In this document: positions 36,607-47,847 of the stretch, piece by piece | Layout: each line of letters begins with the position of its first letter | How positions within the stretch are numbered: the first letter of the stretch is position 1 | Notes under the pieces: generated by a model | Told to the model about the DNA's origin: nothing | What the model saw: the letters and a program-made list of their open reading frames with translations, nothing else | Database searches by the model: none | Made by a program: the position numbers and the translations under genes | Source: Spiroplasma endosymbiont of Poecilobothrus nobilitatus | Lineage (GTDB): Bacteria; Bacillota_I; Bacilli_A; Mycoplasmatales; Mycoplasmataceae | Direction: 5' to 3' | NCBI RefSeq assembly: GCF_964030655.1 | Contig: NZ_OZ034915.1 | Coordinates: forward strand, 1,302,001 to 1,366,000 | Length of the DNA: 64,000 bases

Positions 36607-36850
36607 TATTGAATTATAGTTGGTATTCAATTATTGTTTCAATAATAATAAGTACTAATTATTTTAAGTATATATAAAATTCTATCGATAAAATATCTCA
36701 TTAAATAATATGAAGACAATAAAATAGATAAAATCAAGATATAAAAATTTACCATATGAGGTGAAAATTGTTGGTTGTAGCAAACAAGAATGTATTGTGG
36801 TTAAAACCAAAAACTTTGCTGCTTGTTAAAAAAAATAAAGGATAATTAAG

Positions 36851-38524
36851 ATGTCATATTTAGATAATTTAAAATTATGAAAAGATGCTAAAAATTTAGA
36901 TCCAACGTTAGCCGCTGAATTTCAACAAATGTCTGAAGCAGATTTAATTGCTGCTTTTTCAGATGATTTAGAATTTGGAACTGCTGGATTGCGAGGATTA
37001 TTAGGCCCAGGAACCGGAAAAATTAATTTATATACAATTCGGAGAGCAACATTAGCTTTTATGCAATATTTAAAAACAATTTATTCTGCGACAGATTTAA
37101 AATCAAAAGGAATTGTAATTGGGCATGATAACCGTCATTTTTCAGCTGAATTTGCACAAGAAGTAGCAAATATTTTTGCTAGTAATAATATTAAAGCAAT
37201 TTTATTTGCTAATAATGACCTTCGCCCAACGCCAATGGTTTCTTATACCATTCGGAAAATAAAAGCGGCAGCGGGTGTTATTATTACAGCAAGTCATAAT
37301 TCGTGTGAATATAATGGTTATAAAATTTATGACCATAATGGTTCACAGTTTTTGCCAGTTGCAACTGATGTCATTGGTGAAAATTACTTAAAAATTAAAG
37401 AAGAAGTTTTTACTTTAACTTTAAATCCAGATTTAACTTTAATTACATATGTTGCAAAAGAAGTCGAGAATAATTATGTCAGCGATGTTAAAACAATGCA
37501 GTTTTATCCAAATCAAAAACGTAATATTAAAATTGTTTTTTCTAATTTGCATGGAACAAGTAAAGAATGAACTCCACGAATTTTAAAAGAGTGTGGCTAT
37601 GATGTTACGATTGTAGAAGAACAATTTGATAATGATCCTAATTTTACTTTTGCCCCTAATCCGAATCCAGAATTAACAGAATGTTATGATTTAGCATTAA
37701 AATATGCGAAAAAAGTTAATGCTGACGTTATTATTTTAAATGACTCTGATGCTGATCGTTTAGGAATTGGTGTTAAAATCAAAGAACATGAGTATTATTT
37801 AATGACTGGAAATGAAACAGCTCCAGTATTAATTGAGTATTTATTTTCCCATTATCAACGTCAAAAAACATTACCTAAAAATGGGGTTATGTATAATACT
37901 TTTGTTACTGGGAATTTATCAGATAAAGTAGCTGAAAGTTATGGTGTTAAAGTTATTAAAACATTAACTGGTTTTAAATGAATTGGGGATCAAATGAGCA
38001 AAGCAGCAGATAAAGGGTTAGAATTTTTATTTGGATTTGAAGAAGCATATGGTTATGTTTTAAAAGACATAACTCGTGATAAAGATGGGATTCAATTATC
38101 ATTAGTCTTAGCAGAAGCTTGTTGATATTATCATAATCAAGGAAAAACATTATATGATGTTTTAGTTGAACAATATAATAAATTTGATTATTTTTATTGT
38201 AAAACAGTTAATTTAGTTCGTGATGGAATTGATGGCAAAAAAATTATTAATAATATGTTAAAAAAATTACGACAAGAAACAATTACTAGTTTGGATACAA
38301 TTAAATGTATTAAAAAAGAAGATTATTTGCATGGTTTATATGAAATGCCAGGACAAGACTTACTAAAGTTTTATTTTGCAGATGGTAGTTGGTTTGCAGT
38401 TCGTGCAAGTGGAACAGAACCAAAAATAAAATTCTATTTTGTTTGTGTTGATAAAACAAATGAAGAAGCAAAGATAAAAATGGAAGCAATGTACCAAGAA
38501 TTAGAAACTAATTATTTAAAATAA
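36851..38524 (+). CDS. manB: Phosphohexomutase (phosphoglucomutase/phosphomannomutase)
   Basis: 557 residues, full length for the alpha-D-phosphohexomutase family (PgcA-like). Substrate/active-site regions: EFGTAGLRGLLGPGTGKINL, active Ser in GVIITASHNSCEYNGYK (usual TASHNP), metal loop NDSDADRLGI, sugar loop FGFEEAYGY, and phosphate loop VRASGTEPKIKFY. Interconverts glucose-1-P and glucose-6-P or the mannose equivalents. Start ATG with AAAGGA upstream. Confidence 0.92.
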
Positions 38525-38570
38525 TAAAAGTTATGCTAATATATAGTTAGAAAATAGGGGGGGTTTGGGT

Positions 38571-40325
38571 ATGACAAAAATTATTTTTGAAGCTGATGAT
38601 AATCGCAAAGGAATTGTTGATAAAATTTTTGTTACAAATAAGCAAGTTGTCCAAAAGGGGGATAAACTTGCTAACATTATTACACAAAATAAAGTTTATG
38701 AAATCAAAGCGCCAATTACTGGTGAAGTGTTAAATCTTATTGTTTATGAAAATAAAGTTATTAATAGTGGTGATGTTTTATTAGATTTATTACCATTTGA
38801 GTCAACCATTAATGAACAAGATAATAATTTTGAGCAGCCCTATAATACTATTTCTTTTAATGGTTCTGGAAAATATAATGTACAAAATCGACCACCAATT
38901 GATGTTAAAAAATCAGAAACAGAAATTTTTCGAGAAGAGTTAATTGAAACATTATTAGCACGTGAAGTAGCTTGTGAAAATACACAAGATGATTTTGAAG
39001 ATTCAATTGAAATTGATTTACCAGAAGAAAATATAGCACAAGATTCAACCCCATTTTTTAGCCAGAATAATGATTCAAAGACATTTCCGTTTAAAGATAA
39101 AGTTGAAAATGTTATTGAGAATATTCCTAGTGAAGAAAATATTGAAACGTTGCAAAAAGATTTGGGTGATTTAAAAGAAGATTTGGCAATTGTTAAAGAT
39201 TATTTAGCAACAATGACAATTGAAGAAGAAGTTATTGAAGATCTTGAAAATTTAGAACGTGATTTATCATTTACAGCAGAAATGGCTGCGAGAAATCAAG
39301 TTGATGATAAAAAACTAGACCCCTTAAATCATCAACCCTTTGATGCAGAAGAATACAAACAAGAAAATTATACAAAAGAAGAATTAAAAAGTAATTTTGC
39401 TCAAAGTATAAATAATGTTGATGATTCAAAAATGGAACCTATTATAAATTTAGAAAAAGATAAATTAGTGGGGAATAAGTCGAAAGAACATCATGGTGAA
39501 CATTCAAAGTCACATTCAACGGTTCATTCGTCTGTTTCGTCTCATCTTAAAAAGCATAAGCCAGAAAATGCAACATCAAGCGGACATTTCGCTTCCTCAG
39601 AACATAAAATAAAAGAAAATCCACAAACTTTGCAAGTTGACAAGGTGAAATTAAAACAAGAAGCAATTATTCGTGCAAAAGAAATTATGGAAAGTAAAAA
39701 AAATATTGTCCATGGTTTTATTGATGTTGAAGTTGATGTTAGCGAGTTAGTTAGTTTATTGTCAATTATGCATGAAGCATATTCACAAAATGATATTGAA
39801 TTAACATTATTGCCTTTTTATGTTAAAGCAGTCTATGATGGATTAAAAAAATTCCCTGTTTTAAATGCATCCTTTATTAGTCAGAAAAATGAAATTTTAT
39901 TAAAATGATTTTATAATATTGCTTTTAGTGTGGATAGTGATATTGCAGTAAAAATGCCTGTTTTATATAATTTAAAAAATGTTTCAATTAAAGAAATTGC
40001 TTCAAAGGTAACAAAATTAATAAGTAAAAGTATTAATAATGAATTAAAAGAAAAGGACTGTCAAGATGCCTCATTTTCAATTATAAATTATGGTGAATAT
40101 GGAATAACACGGGGAACATTTACAATTCCAGATGATAATGTTGCCGGAATTGCAATGGGTATTATTTTTAAAAAACCTGTTGTGTTTGAAAAAAATGATA
40201 TTGCAATTCGTGATATTATGGTAAATACATTGGGATATAATGAAGCTGTAATTGATATTACTGAAGCAAGTAAATTTATCCATTATGTTGCATATTTATT
40301 ATCAAATCCAGGGCTTTTGTTATAA
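38571..40325 (+). CDS. E2-like protein: lipoyl-type domain plus inactivated acyltransferase domain
   Basis: 584 residues. N-terminal biotinyl/lipoyl-type domain (about 1-85) with IITQNKVYEIKAPITGEV; Lys41 sits where the lipoyl lysine belongs. A long acidic linker follows, then a His/Ser-rich stretch (about 305-345). The C-terminal domain matches 2-oxoacid dehydrogenase acyltransferases: LPFYVKAVYDGLKKFPVLNASF, ASFSIINYGEYGITRGTFTI and VAGIAMGIIFKKPVV. Where E2 has DHRLIDGADA this protein has YNEAVIDITEAS, so catalytic His and its partners are gone. ATG at 38571 follows a GGGGGG RBS. Role unknown; perhaps structural or a lipoyl carrier. Confidence 0.75.
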
Positions 40326-40369
40326 GATAAAAAGTAATTACTCACTTTTTTATTTCTAGGAGGGGAAAA

Positions 40370-41311
40370 ATGAATATTAAAGATTTAACAAAAGAAGTTA
40401 ATAATGTAGAATTAATCGTAATTGCTGATAAGGTGACCCAAGGGACAGCATCCAATGGCAGCACTTATTTATCAATAACCTTAAAAGAACGTACTGGAAC
40501 AATTGAAGCAAGGTTATGAGATGCTCGTCCCGCTGACATTGAAAGTTGAATTAAAGGAAATTGTTACAAAGTAAATATTAATATTATTGAGTATCGAAAA
40601 GTTTTACAAGCAAAAATTAATAGTTATGATATTATTGATAATGCCAGTATTAATCTAGATGATTTTATTGAAGTTGCGCCGCTTCCGGCAGATGCAATGT
40701 ATGATGAAATTATTACAACAGTAAAAAAAATTAAAACAACTGAATATCGTGAAATTATGACTTTAATTTTAGCAAAATATGGGGAGCAATTTAAAATTTG
40801 ACCAGCTGCTATTCGTAATCATCACGAAATTAAATCAGGTTTAATTTGACATAGTTTAACTATGCTGCAAATGGCAAAAAATGTTGTCAATGTTTATCAT
40901 GACCGTTTAATTGATGCAGAATTATTATATTGTGGTGTTATTTTACATGATTTAGGAAAAGTTATTGAAATTACAAGTGGAGCTACAAATGATTTTTCAT
41001 TTGAAGGAAAATTACTTGGGCATATTTCAATTATGGCAAATGAATTAAATCATCTTGCCCAAAGTAATAATTTAAATTCAGAAAAAATTGTTTTATTAGA
41101 ACATATGATTTTAGCTAGCCATGGTCGATTGGAATATGGTTCACCTGTTGAACCACACTTATTAGAAGCAGAAATTTTATCATTTTTAGATAATTTAGAT
41201 GCACGAATTTACCGTATTGATAAAGAGCTAGAAAAAACATTGCTTAATGAGCAAACACAGCGCTTGTTATCTGTTGAAGGCCGCTGATTTTTAAAACATT
41301 TTGAAAAATAA
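40370..41311 (+). CDS. yhaM: 3'-5' exoribonuclease YhaM family (OB fold + HD domain)
   Basis: 313 residues. N-terminal OB nucleic-acid-binding domain (residues about 10-90) and HD hydrolase domain with NHHEIKSGLIWHSLTML, GVILHDLGKV and the later HMILASHGRLEYGSP, all typical of YhaM/CBF1. Trims RNA (and ssDNA) from the 3' end with Mn or Co. RBS GGAGGGG. Bases 41312-41402 downstream are AT-rich without a gene. Confidence 0.9.
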
Positions 41312-42147
41312 TGATTAATTTAATTGTAAAAAGCTTAAAATTTTTTTAAAATTTTATATTTTTTGCAATTTTTTTCTGTTTTTAATTTGATTTTTCTTTT
41401 TTATTTTTTGCTTTAATTTTGTAGAAAACTATTGATATTTATAAAATATACCTAAAATTAGGTATATTCTTAATATAAGAGGTGAATAATTAATGAAAAA
41501 AATAATTGAAGAATTAATAAATAGTTTAACAGATGATCAATTTTTAGAATTTCATTAAAAAGTCAAAAAAGAAGCAGAATTAATTAAAAAACAAAAACGC
41601 TTAAATGAAATTGATCAAAAATTTAGGGATAAAGGTATTAAATGTACTAATTGTCAATCTTTTTATTGTGTTAAAAATGGTCATAATCCTGAAGGAAAAC
41701 AAAAATATTTATGCAAAAAATGTCGTGCTAGTTTTGATGCTTTTCGTGATCATTTTACGTATTGAAGTCATTTAAATTATGAACAGTGAAATTTATTGAT
41801 TCAAATTTCATTATTAGGCCAATCTAGTAAAATGATTTCCCACTTTATTAAAACATCACCGAAAACCGCTTGATATAATCGCCAAAAAATAATGAAATCA
41901 AAACAATTAGAAAACACCCAATTAAAATTTAAAACGTTAAATGGCCAAATTCAAATCGATGAAACATTTATTAAAGAAATCCACAAAGGTAATTTTAAAG
42001 ATAAATTTGATAAAAGAAAAATTCATCTTAATTCATTTTCAACCAACACTAAATGTTGTATTCAAATGGCTGTTGATAGCAATAATAATATTTATGTTAA
42101 ATCAGTCAACACAAAACGTGGAATGGCAACACTTTTTAGGACACTTT

Positions 42148-42927
42148 TTATATAGACATTTGTTTTCTAAAAGTAACTGGAGATAAATAATTTAAACTGC
42201 CATGAATTCGAATATTGTTATATCAATGCACAAAATCAAAAAGTTCGTATTTTAATTGTGTTAAATTTTTAAATTTTTTACTTTTAATAAATTCAGTTTT
42301 AAAAGTTTTGTAAGTTGTTTCAGCCACAGCATTATCATAAGGGCAGCCTTTATTGCTTAATGATCTTTTAATATTAAAAGTTATTAAAATTTCATCAATG
42401 ATTTTATTTTTAAACTCATTACCACGATCAGTATGAAATAGAGTTATTTGATTTAATGGTCGTGTTATTTTATGAAAATCTTGCTGGACCAGTTCGGCTG
42501 TTTTATTCGGCCCAGCACTATAACCAATTATTTCACGATTAAACAAGTCAATTAATAAACAAATATAATGTCATTTAGCGCCAACTTGAACATATGTTAA
42601 ATCACTAACAATAACTTCATTAGGTTTTTTGTTGTTAAATTGACGATTTAAAATATTATTAATTTGGTTATTATTGACTGTTGTTTTATGATTATGATAT
42701 TTTAATTTGGTGTATTTAGAAACCAAATTATTTTTGATCATAAAGAATCTGATTTTTCGCCGCGATAAGATGATATCTTTTCTGTTTAAAATAACTTTAA
42801 TTTTGCGAGCCCCATAAATTTTGCGGCTTTTATTAAAGGTACTGATAATTTCTTGTTCATAATTATTAACTTGCTTGTTAATACATTTATTAGTTTGATA
42901 ATAATACGTTGATTTTGATAAACCCAA
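42148..42927 (-). CDS. IS-C copy 6 transposase orfB
   Basis: Open integrase core with all three acidic residues (VSDLTYVQ, FHTDRGNEFK, NAVAETTYKTFK). Confidence 0.8.
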
Positions 42928-42980
42928 AATATTACATATTTTTCTTACTGAATATTTTGTTTTGTTGTTATTAATTATTG

Positions 42981-43259
42981 TTATTTTTTGGCCATTATCA
43001 GTGCGGCTTGCTTTAAAATGTCATTTTCCATTTTCAAGTCTTTAAGTTCTTTTCGTAAAGTTATTATTTCATTTTCTTCTAGTGTGCGATTGTCTTTTGC
43101 TTTAAATGAACCAGAATTATTATAATTTTTAACTCAACTATAAATAGTTGGTTTTGGTAAATTATATTCTTGCCATAGATTAATAACACTTTTACCATTT
43201 TTATATAGCATGACAATTTGTTTTTTAAATTCTTCAGAGTATAAAGTTTTATTTCCCAT
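42981..43259 (-). CDS. IS-C copy 6 orfA
   Basis: 92-residue HTH subunit, open, with two or three private substitutions. With orfB open, this copy is a candidate active element. Confidence 0.75.
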
Positions 43260-43978
43260 TTTTATATTCCTTCTTTCTTAATAATTTTATCTAATTTTGA
43301 AGTCTATATAATTATGGTCCTAATAATTGTAGCCTATCCAACGATTACAAAAACAGTGAATTATTGAAAATATTAATAAACAATTAATCAAAGAAAATTC
43401 AATTATTATTTCTGACATGCAACCATTATATTTATTAGTAGCAAAACAAACAAATTCTATTTTATTAGCAACTAAAACTAGTACAAATCCTGATGCTAGT
43501 TATCGGAAGTTAAATAAAATTAGTAAATTACAATCAAATCTTAAAGAATCCTTAATTCATTATCATGGCTTAGGTTTCGCGAACATTCAAAATTATTTAA
43601 ATCTCTGAAAATGAAAATACCAGCATAAAGGTTTAACGCCAAACAAACAATCATCGGTATTATATTTTAACGTATAAAAAAGTTAAATAACAATATTAAA
43701 AGTTTATATAATTTTCTTTTAAAGTTATCATATTGATGATTTTTTTTATTTCATCAATAGTTTTCTACAAAATTAAAAATTTTTTGGTGATAGGTATATA
43801 ATAACATTATGGTATGATTTAATTTTCAGGAATAAATGCCATAGCAAAATAACTATTGGCACATTTAGTTAGTTATATCGAAAGAACTATTAATACTAGG
43901 CGTCCTGTACGATGAACCGGCAAAAAAACAATTCTTGTGAGATTTTTTTTTTATTTTTCTATTAAAAAAATAAATTTA

Positions 43979-44531
43979 TTTGCATTATTCATCGGATAGT
44001 ATCTTTAAATTTAGAACTTTTATCATAAAAACAGATGTTATTCTATTTTCCCTACACAAAATAAATGATATTTTTATAAATTTCCTTTCAATAAAGGTAT
44101 TATCCGATGAATAATGCAATCTAAAACTTAATATTTTGATGCTTAAAGATGGATAACTCATCTATGGCACGAAGCCTTAAAGAAAGTGCGAAAGCGATTG
44201 GATTTACTATCCTATTTATTTCTTTAATTCTCGACAAGATTAATCACTTGTGAAATGTCAGAGCGCGTGTTTTTTGGCTTGTTTTCATAAAAAGAGTGCT
44301 GTTAAACCGAAAAAAACAATATCGGACACTAAAAAAACAAGATAGTTGGAGCTCCAAAAGGTTATTTTCTTTATATAAAGTTGTCTAGGGATGGATGAAG
44401 CGTAATTAATAACTGGGTAAACTTTTTTTGTTTATTTCCGTAGGGGGATAAACTATGTCTAAATATACTATTTCCTCCGCTCACCACCAAAGTGAAGCGG
44501 GCGGCGAAGTAAATAAATACTAAAATACAAA
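43979..44531 (+). ncRNA. Large structured phage RNA candidate, copy A
   Basis: About 550 bases without an ORF but closely conserved with copy B. A 27-bp long-range helix (TGCATTATTCATCGGATA... near 43981 with its partner near 44093-44117) opens it. Hairpins follow: AGATG-GATAACT-CATCT; GCAC...GTGC; CTCGACAAG...CTTGT...GAG; CCGA...TCGG; TTGGAGCTCCAA; and CCGCTCAC...GTGAAGCGG. Between copies, helix ACAAG/CTTGT here is GCAAG/CTTGC in B, and the opening helix changes on both strands, which is covariation. Lies just upstream of phage genes. Size and place recall the phage-borne ornate RNAs ROOL and GOLLD, but I could not match either. Confidence 0.6.
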
Positions 44532-44548
44532 ATACATTATTTACTAAA

Positions 44549-44604
44549 TATCAAAATATTAACCAATAAAAAAATATTATTTTTTTATTGGTTAATATTT
44601 GATG
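44549..44604 (+). terminator. Long stem-loop after structured RNA copy A
   Basis: Nearly perfect stem (ATTAACCAATAAAAAAATA with its complement) around a few bases; the T-run in the 3' arm would allow termination in both directions. Confidence 0.6.
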
Positions 44605-44734
44605 AAAAAATGAAATAAAAAAATTGAAAGTAAATTACAAGAATTAATGATACGAGCTTATTTAGTTTCAGTAGATGAAATAACTGATGAATATTGAGCA
44701 TTAGGCAAAACTAATTAATGAAAGAATTATTATA

Positions 44735-44869
44735 ATGACAGAATATAAAAGTTTGTATATTAATAAAACTTGAAATGAAATAACAACTTCATTTGATTAA
44801 ATTAATTGTAACCTTGTTAATTGTCGTATTTCTCATAATAAAAATCATTATGATTTGCAATGTTTATAA
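44735..44869 (+). pseudogene. Small phage protein, copy A, broken
   Basis: Starts MTEYKSLYINKTWNEITTSFD; TAA replaces the TGA (Trp) found in copy B. Upstream remnants of the 66-residue ORF seen in copy B (near 48539) are also present here with stops. Confidence 0.65.
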
Positions 44870-44979
44870 TTAACAAAAATGTACTTAAATTTATTTAAAA
44901 ACAAATGAGATGTAATTGCTTCTTATTGCAATATGCAGCATTACAAAATTAACGATATTTTAGATTTGGCTTCCGATGG

Positions 44980-45430
44980 ATGAAAAATATTACAAATTAA
45001 CAAAAAAATAAACCAAATAAATTAAAATATATTATTGCAATTGACCCTGCTGGAGGTGAGCAAACTGGTATTATTATTTATAATGTTTTACAACAGAAAA
45101 TAATTAATAATATTACTTTTCATTCTAAAAACGAAGAAGAAGCAATAAATAATATCTATTTAATATTAAACAACTTTCAAAAGCAAACTTGTTTTTATTT
45201 AAATAAAGTTCTTGTAATAATTGAAGATTATCAACTTCATAAGGGATTAAAAATAACAAACCCACTATCTACACCTAAATTTATCGGTGGTTTAAAAGTT
45301 TTATGCAAATACCTATTTAATTTAAAATATGTTTTACAATCACCAGTTGCTAAGAAAAATTATAGCTATAAAGGAAATATTAAAATTACAGAGCATGAAC
45401 ACGATGCATGAAAACATTTACAATATTTTT
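44980..45430 (+). pseudogene. RuvC-like nuclease, copy A, broken and truncated
   Basis: Homologous to the intact gene at 48965. A Trp codon TGA is TAA at codon 7, and the end is cut by IS-A copy 4. Active-site acids are still visible in AIDPAGGEQTG, VIIEDYQLH and EHEHDAWKH. Confidence 0.75.
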
Positions 45431-46079
45431 CTTTAATTTTGTAGAAAACTCCTTATATTAAAAATATACCTAAAATTAGGTATATTTTTAATATAAGAGG
45501 TGAATAATTAATGGAAAAAATAATTGAAGAATTAATAAATAGTTTAACAGATGATCAATTTTTAGAATTTCATGAAAAAGTCAAAAAAGAAGCAGAATTA
45601 ATTAAAAAACAAAAATGCTTAAATTAAATTGATCAAAAATTTATGGATAAAGGTATTAAATGTCCTAATTGTCAATCTTTTTATTGTGTTAAAAATGGTC
45701 ATAATCCCGAAGGAAAACAAAAATATTTATGCAAAAAATGTCGTGCTAGTTTTGATGCTTTTCGTGATAATTTTACGTATTGAAGTCATTTAAATTATGA
45801 ACAGTGAAATTTATTGATTCAAATTTCATTATTAGGCCAATCTAGTAAAATGATTTCCCACTTTATTAAAACATAACCGAAAACCGCTTGATATAATCGC
45901 CAAAAAATAATGAAATCAAAACAATTAGAAAACACCCAATTAAAATTTAAAACGTTAAATGGCCAAATTCAAATCGATGAAACATTTATTAAAGAAATCC
46001 ACAAAGGTAATTTTAAAGATAAATTTGATAAAAGAAAAATTCATCTTGATTCATTTTCAATCAACACTAAATGTTGTAT
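45431..46079 (+). mobile_element. IS-A copy 4, 5' fragment
   Basis: From the left end to mid-transposase, cut by IS-C copy 7 with no remainder beyond. Carries GAA>TAA near 45626 and TCA>TAA near 45874. Confidence 0.85.
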
Positions 46080-46160
46080 TGGATAGGCTACAATTATTAG
46101 GACCATAATTATATAGACTTAAAAATTAGATAAAATTATTAAGAAAGAAGGAATATAAAA

Positions 46161-46439
46161 ATGGGAAATAAAACTTCATACTCTGAAGAATTTAAAAAAC
46201 AAATTATCATGCTATATAAAAATGGTAAAAGTGTTATTAATCTAGGGCAAGAATATAATTTACCAAAACCAACTATTTATAGTTGAGTTAAAAATTATAA
46301 TAATTCTGGTTAATTTAAAGCAAAAGACAATCGCACACTAGAAGAAAATGAAATAATAACTTTACGAAAAGAACTTAAAGACTTGAAAATGAAAAATGAC
46401 ATTTTAAAGCAAGCCGCACTGATAATGGCCAAAAAATAA
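46161..46439 (+). pseudogene. IS-C copy 7 orfA, one nonsense codon
   Basis: TCA>TAA near 46312 in the NNSGSFKAK stretch. Confidence 0.8.
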
Positions 46440-46492
46440 CAATAATTAATAACAACAAAACAAAATATTCAGTAAGAAAAATATGTAAGATT

Positions 46493-47272
46493 TTGGGTTT
46501 ATCAAAATCAACGTATTATTATCAAACTAATAAATGTATTAACAAGCAAGTTAATAATTATGAACAAGAAATTATCAGTGCCTTTAATAAAAGTCGCAAA
46601 ATTTATGGGGCTCGCAAAATTAAAGTTATTTTAAACAGAAAAGATATCATCTTATCGCGGCGAAAAATAAGATTCTTTATGATCAAAAATAATTTGGTTT
46701 CTAAATACACCAAATTAAAATATCATAATCATAAAACAACAGTCAATAATAACCAAATTAATAATATTTTAAATCGTCAATTTAACAACAAAAAACCTAA
46801 TGAAGTTATTGTTAGTGATTTAACATATGTTCAAGTTGGCGCTAAATGACATTATATTTGTTTATTAATTGACTTGTTTAATCGTGAAATAATTGGTTAT
46901 AGTGCTGGGCCGAATAAAACAGCCGAACTGGTCCAGCAAGATTTTCATAAAATAACACGACCATTAAATCAAATAACTCTATTTCATACTGATCGTGGTA
47001 ATGAGTTTAAAAATAAAATCATTGATGAAATTTTAATAACTTTTAATATTAAAAGATCATTAAGCAATAAAGGCTGCCCTTATGATAATGCTGTGGCTGA
47101 AACAACTTACAAAACTTTTAAAACTGAATTTATTAAGGGTAAAAAATTTAAAAATTTAACACAATTAAAATACGAACTTTTTGATTTTGTGCATTGATAT
47201 AACAATATTCGAATTCATGGCAGTTTAAATTATTTATCTCCAGTTACTTTTAGAAAACAAATGTCTATATAA
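46493..47272 (+). CDS. IS-C copy 7 transposase orfB
   Basis: Open integrase core with the DDE residues intact. With orfA broken, the fusion transposase cannot form in cis. Confidence 0.8.
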
Positions 47273-47301
47273 AAAGTGTCCTAAAAAGTGTTGCCATTCC
47301 A

Positions 47302-47753
47302 AGCTTTCTTAAGTAATGAATGAAAACTTTCTATAACAATATTATCTGCACAGTGGTATTTTTTCCCCATTGAAATTATAATACCGTTAGATAAACATTT
47401 ATCGTGATAAATAGTGGATGTATATTGATATCCGTGATCTGAGTGAATTATTATTCCATTCAGATCTTTTTTTATTAATTTTATTTTATTAATTGCATCA
47501 TTTAAATTATCCATTACTAATTTATTGTCATTATATTTAGATCACTTTACATCAACTATTTCTTTAGTATATCCATCAATAATTGTTGATTGATAATATC
47601 TTTCTCCTTTTCAAATTAAATATGTTACATCAGTATATAGTACTGAAAACCTTGTTTTTATATCATTGAATTTACGTTTAATTAAATCAGGATATTGCAA
47701 TAAGATTTTTTTCTTTATTCTGTTTATACTTTATTTTTCTTCTCATTTTTCTG
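47302..47753 (-). mobile_element. IS-D copy 4, internal fragment
   Basis: Middle of orfB only (includes MDNLNDAINKIKLIKKD and YHCADNIVIESFHSLLKKA). Both IS ends are missing. Confidence 0.85.
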
Positions 47754-47847
47754 ATAGTAAGAAAAAAGTTGAGGTTTTATAAAAATTATAAATAACATAA
47801 TTAGAAATAAAATTAATTAATCGCTTATTAGAGAGATTTTTTATTTT

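Larger units (their letters stand above)
42119..43340 (-). mobile_element. IS-C copy 6 (1222 bp)
   Basis: Complete, with 3-bp duplication ACG at 42116-42118 and 43341-43343 inside IS-A copy 3. Confidence 0.95.
41411..43778 (+). mobile_element. IS-A copy 3, split by IS-C copy 6
   Basis: Flanked by the 8-bp duplication ATTTTTTG at 41403-41410 and 43779-43786. Transposase from 41493 has GAA>TAA near 41557 and is then interrupted at 42118. Confidence 0.95.
46080..47301 (+). mobile_element. IS-C copy 7 (1222 bp)
   Basis: Complete element joining an IS-A fragment to an IS-D fragment, so it marks a recombination junction between two earlier IS-C insertions. Confidence 0.9.

Noticed and set aside
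38571-40325. E2-like gene considered as the functional pdhC replacement
   Set aside because: The catalytic His and neighbouring residues are absent, so it cannot carry out acetyl transfer by the known mechanism.
43979-44531. Structured region considered as a group I or group II intron
   Set aside because: No core motifs of group I (P, Q, R, S) or a domain V hairpin are seen, and no interrupted exon flanks it.
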